Shown here piece after piece: positions 14,969 through 21,923 of a stretch of DNA of 24,630 bases. The first letter of the stretch is position 1, and each line of letters opens with the position of its first letter. Source of the stretch: JABIAG01 sp964561995 (GTDB taxonomy: Archaea > Nanobdellota > Nanobdellia > Woesearchaeales > JABIAG01); NCBI GenBank assembly GCA_964561995.1, contig CAZLQZ010000017.1, positions 1-24,630 on the forward strand. The letters run 5' to 3'. The notes beneath the pieces were generated by a model, which worked only from the letters and a program-made list of their open reading frames with translations, did no database searches and had not been told where the DNA came from. Position numbers and translations under genes: made by a program.

Positions 14969-15671
14969 GATGCATTTTTCCCATAGTCCAAGTATATACT
15001 TGTTTTGGTGCAAGTACGATTCTTCTAATGCCACCACCTACGACTTCTACACTTTTTTTAGATACTTTTACTGTGATTTTTTTAGTTCCTCTAAATCCTC
15101 TAGAACCTAATGCTCCAATTCTTTTTAAAAAACTAATTTTTTCTTTTTCTTTAATAACTTGAGGAGTTTCATTCATTTTTTCTTCAAGTGCTTTTTGAGT
15201 TAAGTCAACTAAGTTATTAATTTCTCTTTTTTCGTTAAGTGCAACTTCAAATACTGCTGTAGCACATTTAGCTTCTTTAATTGAAGTTTCATCCGTTTTT
15301 CCTAAATTTCTATCTAATGTTTTTCCTACTGTATTTGCTGCAGAAATTACTATTTTTTTACTTTCAATAGACATTTTTTCAAGAGAACCAATTATTTGTT
15401 CAACATCTTCTTTTTTTATTTGTTTAATATTTTTAAGGACGTTTCCGATATTAGATCTTAATATTTTAAGTCTTTTTAATCTAGAATCTTGTCTATCTAT
15501 AATAGTTAAGATTTCATTTGCTTGTGGATCATTAACTCCTGCAAGCATTTCAATTGCTGCTGCATCTTTTTTTCTACTTATTTTTTCAATTACTCCAATT
15601 CCACCAAGACCTAGAACAGCTACTAAAGTTGCTCCACCTGTGGCTATCATTAATTTTTTCCATTTAGACAT
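14958..15671 (-). CDS. Membrane-anchored helical protein of unknown function
   Basis: A 237-aa protein with an N-terminal membrane segment (about 7-28, Ala/Gly/Leu-rich, after MSKWKK). A helical region of about 45-175 follows, then a basic Gly/Lys/Arg-rich region (190-230, containing GSRGFRGTKKITVKVSKK and GGGIRR). It carries one cysteine. A perfect GAGGTGA ribosome-binding site lies at 15678-15684, 6 nt before the ATG, so this is a leadered gene, unlike most neighbours. The start is therefore secure. It overlaps the convergent acylphosphatase gene by 11 nt. No family recognised; the basic C-terminal part may contact nucleic acid or an anionic surface. Confidence 0.65.
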   Translation of the reverse strand: MSKWKKLMIATGGATLVAVLGLGGIGVIEKISRKKDAAAIEMLAGVNDPQANEILTIIDRQDSRLKRLKILRSNIGNVLKNIKQIKKEDVEQIIGSLEKMSIESKKIVISAANTVGKTLDRNLGKTDETSIKEAKCATAVFEVALNEKREINNLVDLTQKALEEKMNETPQVIKEKEKISFLKRIGALGSRGFRGTKKITVKVSKKSVEVVGGGIRRIVLAPKQVYTWTMGKMHPKE

Positions 15672-15677
15672 TTATCT

Positions 15678-15684
15678 TCACCTC
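15678..15684 (-). promoter_or_regulatory. Shine-Dalgarno GAGGTGA of the 14958-15671 gene
   Basis: On the minus strand GAGGTGA lies 6 nt before the ATG at 15671 and is identical to the site before the 1628 gene, which supports an anti-Shine-Dalgarno ACCUCC in the 16S rRNA. Confidence 0.65.
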
Positions 15685-15744
15685 GAAGTGTTTTTTTATA
15701 ATATTTGAAGAATTATTATTTAAATCTTTTTATTATGGAAATGT

Positions 15745-17940
15745 CTATTTTTTTTTAATGACTTCTTTTTTATCAGTAGTCAATTTTTCAATATTTTTAC
15801 ATTTAGGGTATTTATCACAAGCTAAGAATTGTCCGTAAACAGATTTTCGCAATATCATTTTTCCTTTTTTACATTTAGGACATGTTTTTTCTTCAATTTT
15901 AACAGTTATTTTTTTAGAAGGACAATCTGGATTAATACATACGTCTTGAGGTTTTTTACCTCTTCTTATCATTGTAATCATTAAGCCATTACAACTTTCG
16001 CATAATTTGTCCGTTTTTTTTACCATGCCTGTATTTGGAACTGAATAAGTAGTCTTACAATCAGGATATTTATCGCATGCAATAAATCTGCCAAATTTAC
16101 CTTTTCTTATTTTTAGCACGCCTTCTTTACATTTAGGACATGGACCCATTGTCTCAGTTTTATCTCGAGTTTCTTTGAAAGTTTTTTCTAATTCTTTTCC
16201 AACAGATTTTTCTTTTTTAGCAAAATCTTCAATTACTTCTTTAATTACTTTTTTTGCTTCATTTAAAACTGTGTCAGGTTTTTTCTTATCTTCTCTTATT
16301 TTTTCCATGTCTTCTTCGAAACGTCTTGTCATTTCTGCATCTGTTATTTTTGGAACATATTTTTCAAGAATGTTACTTACTTTTAATCCTAATTCCGTTA
16401 CTTGAATTTGTTTTCCTTCAACATAATTTCTATTAAATAATGTATCAACAATAGAAGCACGAGTAGCTTTAGTACCTAAATTATCTTTTTCTAATTGTTT
16501 AATAATGGAGGCTTCAGTATATCTTTTTGGTGGTAAAGTTTCTTTATCTAATTTTTTAATTTTTTTGTTTTTAATTTCTTCGCCAATTTCAGTTTTTGGT
16601 AATTCTTCATCTTTTTGTTTTCCAAAAGCTCCATAATATTCTAACCATCCTAGTTTTTTTGTAACTGTTCCTTTAGTTAAAAATTTCTCTTGGTTACAAT
16701 CAACGGTATAAGTGACGGTTTCTTTAATTGCAGGTTCACCAAATGTTGCCAGAAATCTTCTTACAAGTAATTCATACAACTTTTTTTCTTTATCTTTAAT
16801 TCCTTTTGGAGTAACTCCTGTAGGATATATTGCTGGATGGGCAGGATCTTTTTTCTTTCCATTGTTTGGCTTTAGTGTTTTTTTTGATAATAATTCTGTA
16901 CAAGGTTTTTCAAATTCTTTTTGTTTTGATAATTCAGTAAGGATTTTTTTAAATCCTATTGATTCTGGTAATTCTTGGGATGATGTTCTTGGATATGAAA
17001 TAAATCCCGAAGTATATAATTCTTGAGCCATTGCCAAAGTTTGTTTTGGTGTGGACCTTATTTTCCCATATGCTTCAATTTGTAATGATGTTAAATCAAA
17101 TGGATTTGGAGGTTGTTGTTTAAATTCTCGACTTTTAATGTCTTTGATGTTTGCTTTTTTACCTTTTACATTTTCTAAAATTTTAAGAACATCTTTTTCA
17201 TCTTGGAATTTTCCTTTTTCATGTTGAGATATTATTTCTCCATTTTCTAAATTACCTTTTAATTCTAATTCCCAATATGGTTCCGGTTTAAATTTTTGAA
17301 TTTCTTTTTCTCTTACTGATAAAATCTTTAAAGCTGGACCTTGTACTCTTCCAGTTGATAAAATCTTAAACATTCCTCCGGCTTGGATAGCTTTTGTTAA
17401 TGCTCTTGAAATATTAATTCCGTAAAACCAATCTAATTTATGTCTTGTTTCACCAGCGTTTGCTTGGCCCCAATCAAGATGTTTTTGCTTTTTTTCGTAA
17501 CTTTTAATTAACTCATCCTTTGTTAAAGTTGAGAATTTCATACGATTTGCATCTTTCTTTTTTGCAATTTCTCTAATGATATTTAATCCAATAACTTCTC
17601 CTTCAATATCAAAATCAGTTGCAATAGTGAATTCGCCACATTGTTTTGCTAATTTTTTTAATGTTTTAACATACTTTTTTGAAAAGTCTGATGATTTGTT
17701 AATTTCTGAAGAAGGAACCCATACAATGTCAAAGTTAGGAAATTTTTTGTTATCTTTTGCTTTTAATCCGTATAAATGTCCTACTGCACATCCAATAATT
17801 ATTTCTTTTCCTTTATGTTTTAGTTTGTAGAATGGTACGCCATTATCTGATTCTTTTACTGGATTACCGTCAGCTAATGCATCTGCAATTCGTTTTGCAG
17901 CATTAGGTTTTTCTGAAATAATTAACTCTGGCTTTGGCAT
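15745..17940 (-). CDS. topA: DNA topoisomerase I (type IA) with three C-terminal Zn fingers
   Basis: A 731-aa type IA topoisomerase that relaxes negative supercoils through a 5'-phosphotyrosine intermediate. The TOPRIM domain has E10 (IISEKPNAAKRIA) and ATDFDIEGE with D109, D111 and E113. The active-site region is YTSGFISYPRTSS with catalytic Tyr316. GTKATRASIV at 489-498 is a further family hallmark. Three C-terminal CxxC-type zinc fingers follow: C601/604/622/628, C647/650/668/673 and C687/690/708/714. The basic tail ends KKEVIKKK. The start ATG at 17940 has a TTTTATATAT box about 30 nt upstream on the minus strand. It is monocistronic. Confidence 0.97.
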   Translation of the reverse strand: MPKPELIISEKPNAAKRIADALADGNPVKESDNGVPFYKLKHKGKEIIIGCAVGHLYGLKAKDNKKFPNFDIVWVPSSEINKSSDFSKKYVKTLKKLAKQCGEFTIATDFDIEGEVIGLNIIREIAKKKDANRMKFSTLTKDELIKSYEKKQKHLDWGQANAGETRHKLDWFYGINISRALTKAIQAGGMFKILSTGRVQGPALKILSVREKEIQKFKPEPYWELELKGNLENGEIISQHEKGKFQDEKDVLKILENVKGKKANIKDIKSREFKQQPPNPFDLTSLQIEAYGKIRSTPKQTLAMAQELYTSGFISYPRTSSQELPESIGFKKILTELSKQKEFEKPCTELLSKKTLKPNNGKKKDPAHPAIYPTGVTPKGIKDKEKKLYELLVRRFLATFGEPAIKETVTYTVDCNQEKFLTKGTVTKKLGWLEYYGAFGKQKDEELPKTEIGEEIKNKKIKKLDKETLPPKRYTEASIIKQLEKDNLGTKATRASIVDTLFNRNYVEGKQIQVTELGLKVSNILEKYVPKITDAEMTRRFEEDMEKIREDKKKPDTVLNEAKKVIKEVIEDFAKKEKSVGKELEKTFKETRDKTETMGPCPKCKEGVLKIRKGKFGRFIACDKYPDCKTTYSVPNTGMVKKTDKLCESCNGLMITMIRRGKKPQDVCINPDCPSKKITVKIEEKTCPKCKKGKMILRKSVYGQFLACDKYPKCKNIEKLTTDKKEVIKKK

Positions 17941-17963
17941 ATTAATTTTAAGAATGATTAAGT

Positions 17964-17976
17964 GATATATAAAAAA
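17964..17976 (-). promoter_or_regulatory. TATA box of topA
   Basis: On the minus strand TTTTTTATATATC is centred about 30 nt before the topA ATG. Read on the plus strand the same AT tract could serve the small ORF at 18009. Confidence 0.5.
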
Positions 17977-18008
17977 CTATCTATTTGGTAAGATAAAATT
18001 TTAAGTGT

Positions 18009-18115
18009 ATGGAGTATATTAAATTATTCAAAAAGGACTATTAAGTAATGAAGTTAAAAAATTATCTTATGATCTTCTTTATAGAAATCTTTCTAAAGCT
18101 TTTTTAAATTTATAA
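18009..18115 (+). pseudogene. Possible 35-codon microgene with a one-base frameshift in an A-run
   Basis: From the ATG at 18009 a frame gives MEYIKLFKKDY and stops at 18042-18044. If the five-A run at 18030-18034 had one more A, the frame would continue as ...FKKGLLSNEVKKLSYDLLYRNLSKAFLNL to a TAA at 18113-18115. The downstream frame is open over 29 codons and reads like an amphipathic helix. Homopolymer length suggests a sequencing slip, decay or ribosomal slippage. It is short enough to be chance in AT-rich DNA, so I hold it weakly. Confidence 0.25.
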
Positions 18116-18135
18116 AAAGTATTAACAAAATTTTT

Positions 18136-18411
18136 TTAACCTTTTATAATCATTACAAAAGCAATAATTAATACTACGTGAACTCCTATTGCTGTAGCTT
18201 TGAACATGTTATTAATTTTGGTTGTTTTTAAACTGTTTAATCTTTCAATAGTATCATTATATTGAATTACTTTTTTTGAATAGAAATCATCATCATCTTT
18301 AAAATCGTGATATACTCCATTTCTTCTTTTATTTTTTTCAATTTCTAATTGTGAAACATATTTGTATACTTGTGCTAATTTTAATTTTTCATCAATTTCA
18401 CCTAACTTCAT
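18136..18411 (-). CDS. Small tail-anchored membrane protein
   Basis: A 91-aa protein with a charged helical N-terminal region (1-66, with an acidic KDDDDF patch at about 38-43) and one C-terminal membrane helix (about 69-90, ending VLIIAFVMIIKG). This gives a cytoplasmic body with a tail anchor. A TATA-like GTTTAATATATCT lies near 18430-18442, about 25 nt upstream of the ATG, consistent with a leaderless gene. No family recognised. It is divergent from the lysine-rich gene at 18494. Confidence 0.6.
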   Translation of the reverse strand: MKLGEIDEKLKLAQVYKYVSQLEIEKNKRRNGVYHDFKDDDDFYSKKVIQYNDTIERLNSLKTTKINNMFKATAIGVHVVLIIAFVMIIKG

Positions 18412-18460
18412 ATTTTTTTATTAGCTATTAGATATATTAAACTTTTGTTTTTTTCAACAC

Positions 18461-18474
18461 AACATTTATATACT
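18461..18474 (+). promoter_or_regulatory. TATA box of the lysine-rich/nurA cluster
   Basis: AACATTTATATACT, identical over 14 nt to 1581-1594. Its centre lies about 25 nt before the ATG at 18494, so the first gene should be leaderless. Confidence 0.6.
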
Positions 18475-18493
18475 TTAAAATGAAGGTTCTATT

Positions 18494-18793
18494 ATGAAAG
18501 ATATAATTAAAAAAGCAATGCTTCTTGGAATTGGTGCAGCTTCATTAACTAAGAAAAAATTAGAAAATTTTCTTAATGATTTGTATAAAGAAGGAGTAAT
18601 TAAGAAAGATGACGTCGACAAATTAGTTAAGGAAATAATTTCTTTAGCCGAAAAAGAAACTAAAAAAACAGTTAAAAAAACTAAAGATGGAGTTAAGAAA
18701 ACTGTTAAAAAGACTGTTAAAAAAACAAAAAATAAAGTAAAAAAAGTTGCTAAAAAGGCCAAAAAAACAGTTAAATCAAAGAAGAGAAGATAA
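18494..18793 (+). CDS. Phasin-like protein with histone H1-like lysine-rich tail
   Basis: A 99-aa protein. The N-terminal half (1-54) resembles phasin-superfamily helices: an LLGIGAASLTKKKLENFL segment, then YKEGVIKKDDVDKLVKEII. The C-terminal half (55-99) is about half lysine with degenerate KKTVKK/KKTK repeats ending KSKKRR, like linker-histone or kinetoplastid-type basic tails. Such a tail would bind DNA or RNA without specificity; the helical half may dimerise. Chromatin compaction is inferred, not shown. It is the first gene of a cluster with nurA (33-nt gap) and a membrane protein that also has a lysine-rich N terminus. The repeats at the DNA level (ACTGTTAAAAA units near 18700-18725) suggest slippage growth. 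Confidence 0.75.
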   Translation: MKDIIKKAMLLGIGAASLTKKKLENFLNDLYKEGVIKKDDVDKLVKEIISLAEKETKKTVKKTKDGVKKTVKKTVKKTKNKVKKVAKKAKKTVKSKKRR

Positions 18794-18826
18794 AAGTTTA
18801 AAAATGGTTTTTTCTTTTTTATTTTT

Positions 18827-19792
18827 ATGGATGAAATAATTCGTAATGTTATTGAAAGTTTGGATATTTCAATTAACAAAGAAAGTAAACATGTTCAATA
18901 TTCTAGTAAGGATTATATTCCTATTAATTTTTCAATAGATAATTTTCAACCAATTAATCCTCAAAAAGGTAAGATTGCTTTTATTGATGGCGGTAATTGT
19001 GAAATATTATCTTCGGTTAATTTTTCATTACAATTTTTCAGAATATATTACTGTGTTTTTGATGGAAAAATGGTTGATTCTGGTAAGGAAGAATTTTTCG
19101 GGTTAGTTAGTTCTATTGGAAAAGATAAAGATATTTTTTATGAAACTAAACTGTTTGGATCTAGTTTAAAAATTCCTTTGATAAATAGTAAAGAAGATTT
19201 CATGTCAAATGGTAATGTTCGAGGTAAAGTATCTAAAGTTGCCGATATAATTAGAAGATTGGCAGAAATTAAAATTAGTGAAAAGATTAACTCCGATTAT
19301 ATTGTTTTGGATGGTAATTTGAAAGCTGATAATGATTTTATTAAAGAAGCAATGTTTGGTAAAAAATTATATGCTTTGTCAAAAACAAATGAATTATTTA
19401 CTGATTCTGGAAATTCTTTATGCGTTGAATTAAATGTGATGAGTCCAATAAAATCGTGGTATTATTATCCTTTGGTTAAAATAAAATCTTCTTTTCATGA
19501 TGCAGACGTTGTTATTGCGAAATTTCATTCAAAATCAAAATATGTTTTTAAGTTAGAAACTCCTAAAGATGATGATTTGAAAATAGTTGATGTGATTGCA
19601 TTCAATTCTAAGGACCCTGTTTTTTTAGGTTATCCTTATGGGTTAATTAAAGCAGATAAATTTGCTCGTGTATCTAATAATGAAAAAGAATATTTTAAGA
19701 TTAAATTTTTAAGTAATATTAAAGATAAAGAGAAAATAACGCAATATTTAAATACTATTAACGCTCACGATATACTTGATAATATATTATAA
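18827..19792 (+). CDS. nurA: NurA-type nuclease domain protein (DNA end resection)
   Basis: A 321-aa protein with the NurA pattern: IAFIDGG with Asp54 (51-56), a second acidic strand YIVLDGNL with Asp162 (158-165), and the C-terminal signature DPVFLGYPYGLIKADKFARVS (about 263-283) with Asp277. NurA is a 5'-3' nuclease that works with the HerA helicase and Mre11-Rad50 to resect double-strand breaks in archaea. Those partner genes are not in this window. It is probably co-transcribed with the lysine-rich gene upstream and the membrane protein 5 nt downstream. The metal-binding acidic residues are intact. Divergent NurA-like proteins of DPANN are often short, so this could be a partial-function member. 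Confidence 0.85.
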   Translation: MDEIIRNVIESLDISINKESKHVQYSSKDYIPINFSIDNFQPINPQKGKIAFIDGGNCEILSSVNFSLQFFRIYYCVFDGKMVDSGKEEFFGLVSSIGKDKDIFYETKLFGSSLKIPLINSKEDFMSNGNVRGKVSKVADIIRRLAEIKISEKINSDYIVLDGNLKADNDFIKEAMFGKKLYALSKTNELFTDSGNSLCVELNVMSPIKSWYYYPLVKIKSSFHDADVVIAKFHSKSKYVFKLETPKDDDLKIVDVIAFNSKDPVFLGYPYGLIKADKFARVSNNEKEYFKIKFLSNIKDKEKITQYLNTINAHDILDNIL

Positions 19793-19797
19793 CTAAG

Positions 19798-20280
19798 ATG
19801 GCAAAGAAAAAAACGAGTGTGAAATCTTCTAAGAAAGCTAGTAAAAAGACTAGTAAAAAAGTTAGTGTTAAGAAGAAATCTGATAAAAAAATTATAACTA
19901 AATCTGTCGATAAATTAGAATTTGATGTAGGAAAATTAAGTTTTATTTTTGGTATATTCTTGTCTTTATTAGTAGGCATTATTTTAGGTACTGGTAATTT
20001 TAAATTAAGTTTAGGTGTTGGTATTGCTTATTCAATCATATTTATTTTAGGTTTAATTGTAGGTTTGTTAAATATTACAGTTAAAGAAATCAATGAATTC
20101 TTAATTGCTTCAATTACTTTTTTAGTTGCAGCAGGATTAAATGTATATGTAATTAAATTAACTCTTCCTGTTTTTGGTGGATTAATTGAACAAGTTTTTT
20201 TTGCAATGGGTATATTTGTTGCACCTGCAGCTACTATTGTTGCTCTAAAAGCTATGTACGAATTGGCTAAGAAAAGGTAA
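19798..20280 (+). CDS. Four-TM membrane protein with lysine-rich N-terminus
   Basis: A 160-aa protein. Residues 1-38 are Lys/Ser-rich (AKKKTSVKSSKKASKKTSKKVSVKKK), followed by four membrane segments (about 47-64, 70-92, 100-119, 127-150). It starts 5 nt after nurA, so it is probably co-transcribed. The cationic N terminus would lie in the cytoplasm and could contact DNA or RNA at the membrane. No family recognised. The composition of the N terminus matches the tail of the first gene in this cluster, which is the only visible link between them. Confidence 0.65.
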   Translation: MAKKKTSVKSSKKASKKTSKKVSVKKKSDKKIITKSVDKLEFDVGKLSFIFGIFLSLLVGIILGTGNFKLSLGVGIAYSIIFILGLIVGLLNITVKEINEFLIASITFLVAAGLNVYVIKLTLPVFGGLIEQVFFAMGIFVAPAATIVALKAMYELAKKR

Positions 20281-20316
20281 ATTTTATAAAACAATTTAGT
20301 TCACTATTAATTCTCT

Positions 20317-20390
20317 GGTGGCCGTGGTGTAGTCTGGCAGCATAATAGACTGTGGATCTGTTGGCCCGGGTTCAAATCCCGGCGGCCACC
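20317..20390 (+). tRNA. tRNA-His (GTG) with encoded G-1
   Basis: Acceptor GTGGCCG/CGGCCAC, preceded by a genomic G at 20317 that pairs with discriminator C at 20390: the hallmark of tRNA-His. Anticodon stem ATAGA/TCTGT with loop CTGTGGA (anticodon GTG). T-arm CCGGG-TTCAAAT-CCCGG. No intron. CCA is not encoded; a CTTTTTT tract follows. Confidence 0.95.
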
Positions 20391-20397
20391 CTTTTTT
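20391..20397 (+). terminator. T-tract terminator after tRNA-His
   Basis: CTTTTTT directly follows the tRNA-His 3' end. Archaeal RNA polymerase commonly terminates at such oligo-T tracts. Confidence 0.45.
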
Positions 20398-20515
20398 AAA
20401 ATATAATCTTATTTGGGATAAAAATTGAATAAAAAAATAAATTAATTTAGAAATAAGCTAAAAAACTTCAATTTTCTTCACAACATTTTTATAATTGTAA
20501 TCTAAAGATTGAACT

Positions 20516-20734
20516 ATGAAATTGTTAGACCCACATTTTAAAAAACTTTCAAAAGATAAAAAAAGATTTCTAGCTTTTATTGGTGCTGGTTATTTAATTG
20601 TTGCAGTGTTGACTTATTATTTTAGTGTGACTACTTTATTGGAAAGTTTTTTGATATTTGTAATTGGAATTATTTATACTGATTTGTTAAAGTTGAATTA
20701 TCGAATTGAGAAATTAGAAAAGAAAAAAAGATAA
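20516..20734 (+). CDS. Small two-TM membrane protein
   Basis: A 72-aa protein with a basic N terminus, two membrane helices (about 19-37 and 42-60) and a charged C-terminal helix (RIEKLEKKKR). A TATA-like CATTTTTATAATT lies near 20484-20496, about 26 nt upstream. The stop codon overlaps the discriminator position of the degenerate tRNA-like element on the opposite strand. No family recognised; small two-helix proteins of this kind are common in DPANN genomes. Confidence 0.5.
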   Translation: MKLLDPHFKKLSKDKKRFLAFIGAGYLIVAVLTYYFSVTTLLESFLIFVIGIIYTDLLKLNYRIEKLEKKKR

Positions 20735-20813
20735 GCCTTTGTTGGGATTCAAACCTACATTTTCGTATGTAGCTTCCGAAAGGGGTTTCTATCACTTTGT
20801 TCAATCAAGCCCC
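20734..20813 (-). pseudogene. Degenerate tRNA-like element (tRNA remnant or tRNA 3' half)
   Basis: On the minus strand the last about 24 nt (GGTTTGAATCCCAACAAAGG...) closely follow the T-arm and 3' acceptor strand of the adjacent tRNA-Thr, with the same discriminator U. A second shared stretch, AGTGATAG, sits at the tRNA-Thr 3' splice boundary. But the T-loop has TTTGAAT instead of TTCAAAT (conserved C56 lost), the T-stem is mispaired, and no 5' strand (expected GCCTTTG) exists to pair with CAAAGGC. Instead the 5' end is GGGGCTTG. Perfect hairpins CTACAT/ATGTAG and GGGG...CCCC remain. A decayed tRNA is most likely; an unlinked 3' half of a split tRNA is the alternative. Confidence 0.45.
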
Positions 20814-20823
20814 ATAAAAATGA

Positions 20824-20923
20824 AGCCTTCGCTGGGATTTGAACCCAGGGCCTGCTGCTATCACTCTAGTTACAAAATAACTAGTTACGAGGCAGCCGCT
20901 ATACCGGACTAAGCCACGAAGGC
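20824..20923 (-). tRNA. tRNA-Thr (CGT) with 26-nt intron
   Basis: Acceptor GCCTTCG/CGAAGGC, D-stem GCT/AGC, anticodon stem GCTGC/GCAGC, T-arm CTGGG-TTCAAAT-CCCAG, discriminator T (U73, usual for archaeal tRNA-Thr). Mature loop CTCGTAA gives anticodon CGT. The intron (20860-20885) lies between positions 37 and 38 and folds into a perfect CTAGTTA/TAACTAG hairpin. The central bulge-helix-bulge helix is weak by eye (only two of four pairs), so the splice site is inferred from position 37/38. Exons: 20886-20923 and 20824-20859. Confidence 0.85.
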
Positions 20924-20968
20924 ACACTAGTTCTAATATTGTTTTGTTTATAAACTTAATCTTATAAA

Positions 20969-20981
20969 AGTTTATAAAAAG
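20969..20981 (+). promoter_or_regulatory. TATA box of the 21000 gene
   Basis: AGTTTATAAAAAG is centred about 25 nt before the ATG at 21000; leaderless spacing. Confidence 0.5.
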
Positions 20982-20999
20982 ATTTTTTAATAATAAAAT

Positions 21000-21740
21000 A
21001 TGGCTTCAATCGGTGAATGGGTAAAACAAGCAAAATTTGATAATGTAGCAAATTTAACTACTCCTGATGTTTATTCTCAAATTAAAAGAATCGGTTTAAA
21101 AACAGTTAATTGGAATAGTTTTAGTCCAAGAGAAAATGTAGACCTTGATGATATGTTAACTAGAATGGATGGTTTTATTATGGATTTTTCACCTTGTTTA
21201 TTTATTTGGGATCCTAAATTTCAGGGAAAAAAAGATTATTTGTTTAATGTTTTAGAAGTTAACAAAGTCTGTGATTGGGTTTCAAGTAACAAACCTTTTG
21301 ATTATTCTTATTTAATTACAACTTTAATTTCTAGTTGTAGTGGTGGTTATGTTGGAACTATTATGTCGGATGGAAAAGGAAAACTATTTTGTGAAACTTA
21401 TCATGAACCTGGTGTTTCAAATCATAGAGTTTTAAGTCAAAGTAAAACGGATGAATCTAAATTGTCTTATTTTTGTAGATTCTTTTCTCAAGATTTTGAG
21501 CTTGCTTCGTTGAGTGGGCAAGGATTGAATGAATCTGAAATAAATTATTTACTAAAGACTTTTTCATTTGAAAAAGGTTATTTTGAATTTGTTAGGGGGA
21601 TGCATCTTAATAAGCCCGGAGTTTATGTTACTGGTTTTGAAAGTAATAAGTTGTTTAATGTGCCAAATTCACATGTTGCTTTTTGTGAGTCTGGAAATAG
21701 ATGGCGGGCAGAAATGATTAGACATTATAAGGTCTTTTGA
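21000..21740 (+). CDS. Hypothetical soluble protein (246 aa)
   Basis: A 246-aa protein with no membrane segment and mixed alpha/beta composition. Notable features: a Trp/Phe/Asp-rich region near 57-72, SSCSGGYVG near 111-119, which resembles a glycine-loop turn, and several cysteines (C66, C87, C113, C131, C159, C229). I see no catalytic signature I can name. The start ATG at 21000 sits at leaderless distance from a TATA box. The 3' end overlaps the convergent Zn-ribbon gene by 16 nt. It may be a lineage-restricted protein. Confidence 0.65.
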   Translation: MASIGEWVKQAKFDNVANLTTPDVYSQIKRIGLKTVNWNSFSPRENVDLDDMLTRMDGFIMDFSPCLFIWDPKFQGKKDYLFNVLEVNKVCDWVSSNKPFDYSYLITTLISSCSGGYVGTIMSDGKGKLFCETYHEPGVSNHRVLSQSKTDESKLSYFCRFFSQDFELASLSGQGLNESEINYLLKTFSFEKGYFEFVRGMHLNKPGVYVTGFESNKLFNVPNSHVAFCESGNRWRAEMIRHYKVF

Positions 21741-21847
21741 CATTCATTACAAATGTATTCTTTATTTTTTCCTTTAACAATAATTGTTCCAATAACTTTT
21801 TTTAAGAAAGTTGTTTTAATTTTATTTCCACATTTTGAGCATTTCAT
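21725..21847 (-). CDS. 40-aa zinc-ribbon protein
   Basis: A very small protein with two CxxC knuckles (C3/C6 and C33/C36) separated by a basic, beta-prone segment (KTTFLKKVIGTIIVKGKNKEY), the geometry of a compact zinc ribbon. The frame can be extended upstream to 21916, but the ATG at 21847 is preferred: a TTTTAAATATAAGG box near 21862-21875 places transcription close to this codon, and the upstream residues are hydrophobic noise before the MKCSKC start. It could be a ribosome- or RNA-polymerase-associated ribbon; the partner is unknown. It is divergent from the 21924 gene and overlaps the convergent 21000 gene by 16 nt. Confidence 0.65.
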   Translation of the reverse strand: MKCSKCGNKIKTTFLKKVIGTIIVKGKNKEYICNECQKTL

Positions 21848-21891
21848 ATGATAAGGAGTAATTACCTTATATTTAAAAGTTGTCAATAGAA

Positions 21892-21903
21892 AAATATATA
21901 AGC
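21892..21903 (+). promoter_or_regulatory. TATA box of the 21924 gene
   Basis: AAATATATAAGC centred about 27 nt before the ATG at 21924; leaderless spacing. Confidence 0.55.
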
Positions 21904-21923
21904 AAATAAAGTACAATTGTATT

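Noticed and set aside
18475..18879. Minus-strand ORF opposite the lysine-rich gene
   Set aside because: Its Phe/Leu repeats are the antisense of AAA-rich lysine codons, and the plus-strand gene has a strong TATA box.
19758..19979. Minus-strand ORF over the nurA/membrane-protein junction
   Set aside because: It is antisense to lysine codons and the nurA end, with no ribosome-binding site or promoter.
20734..20813. Reading the tRNA-like element as a functional plus-strand tRNA
   Set aside because: A TTCAATC T-loop-like string exists there, but stems do not close and the acceptor ends cannot pair.
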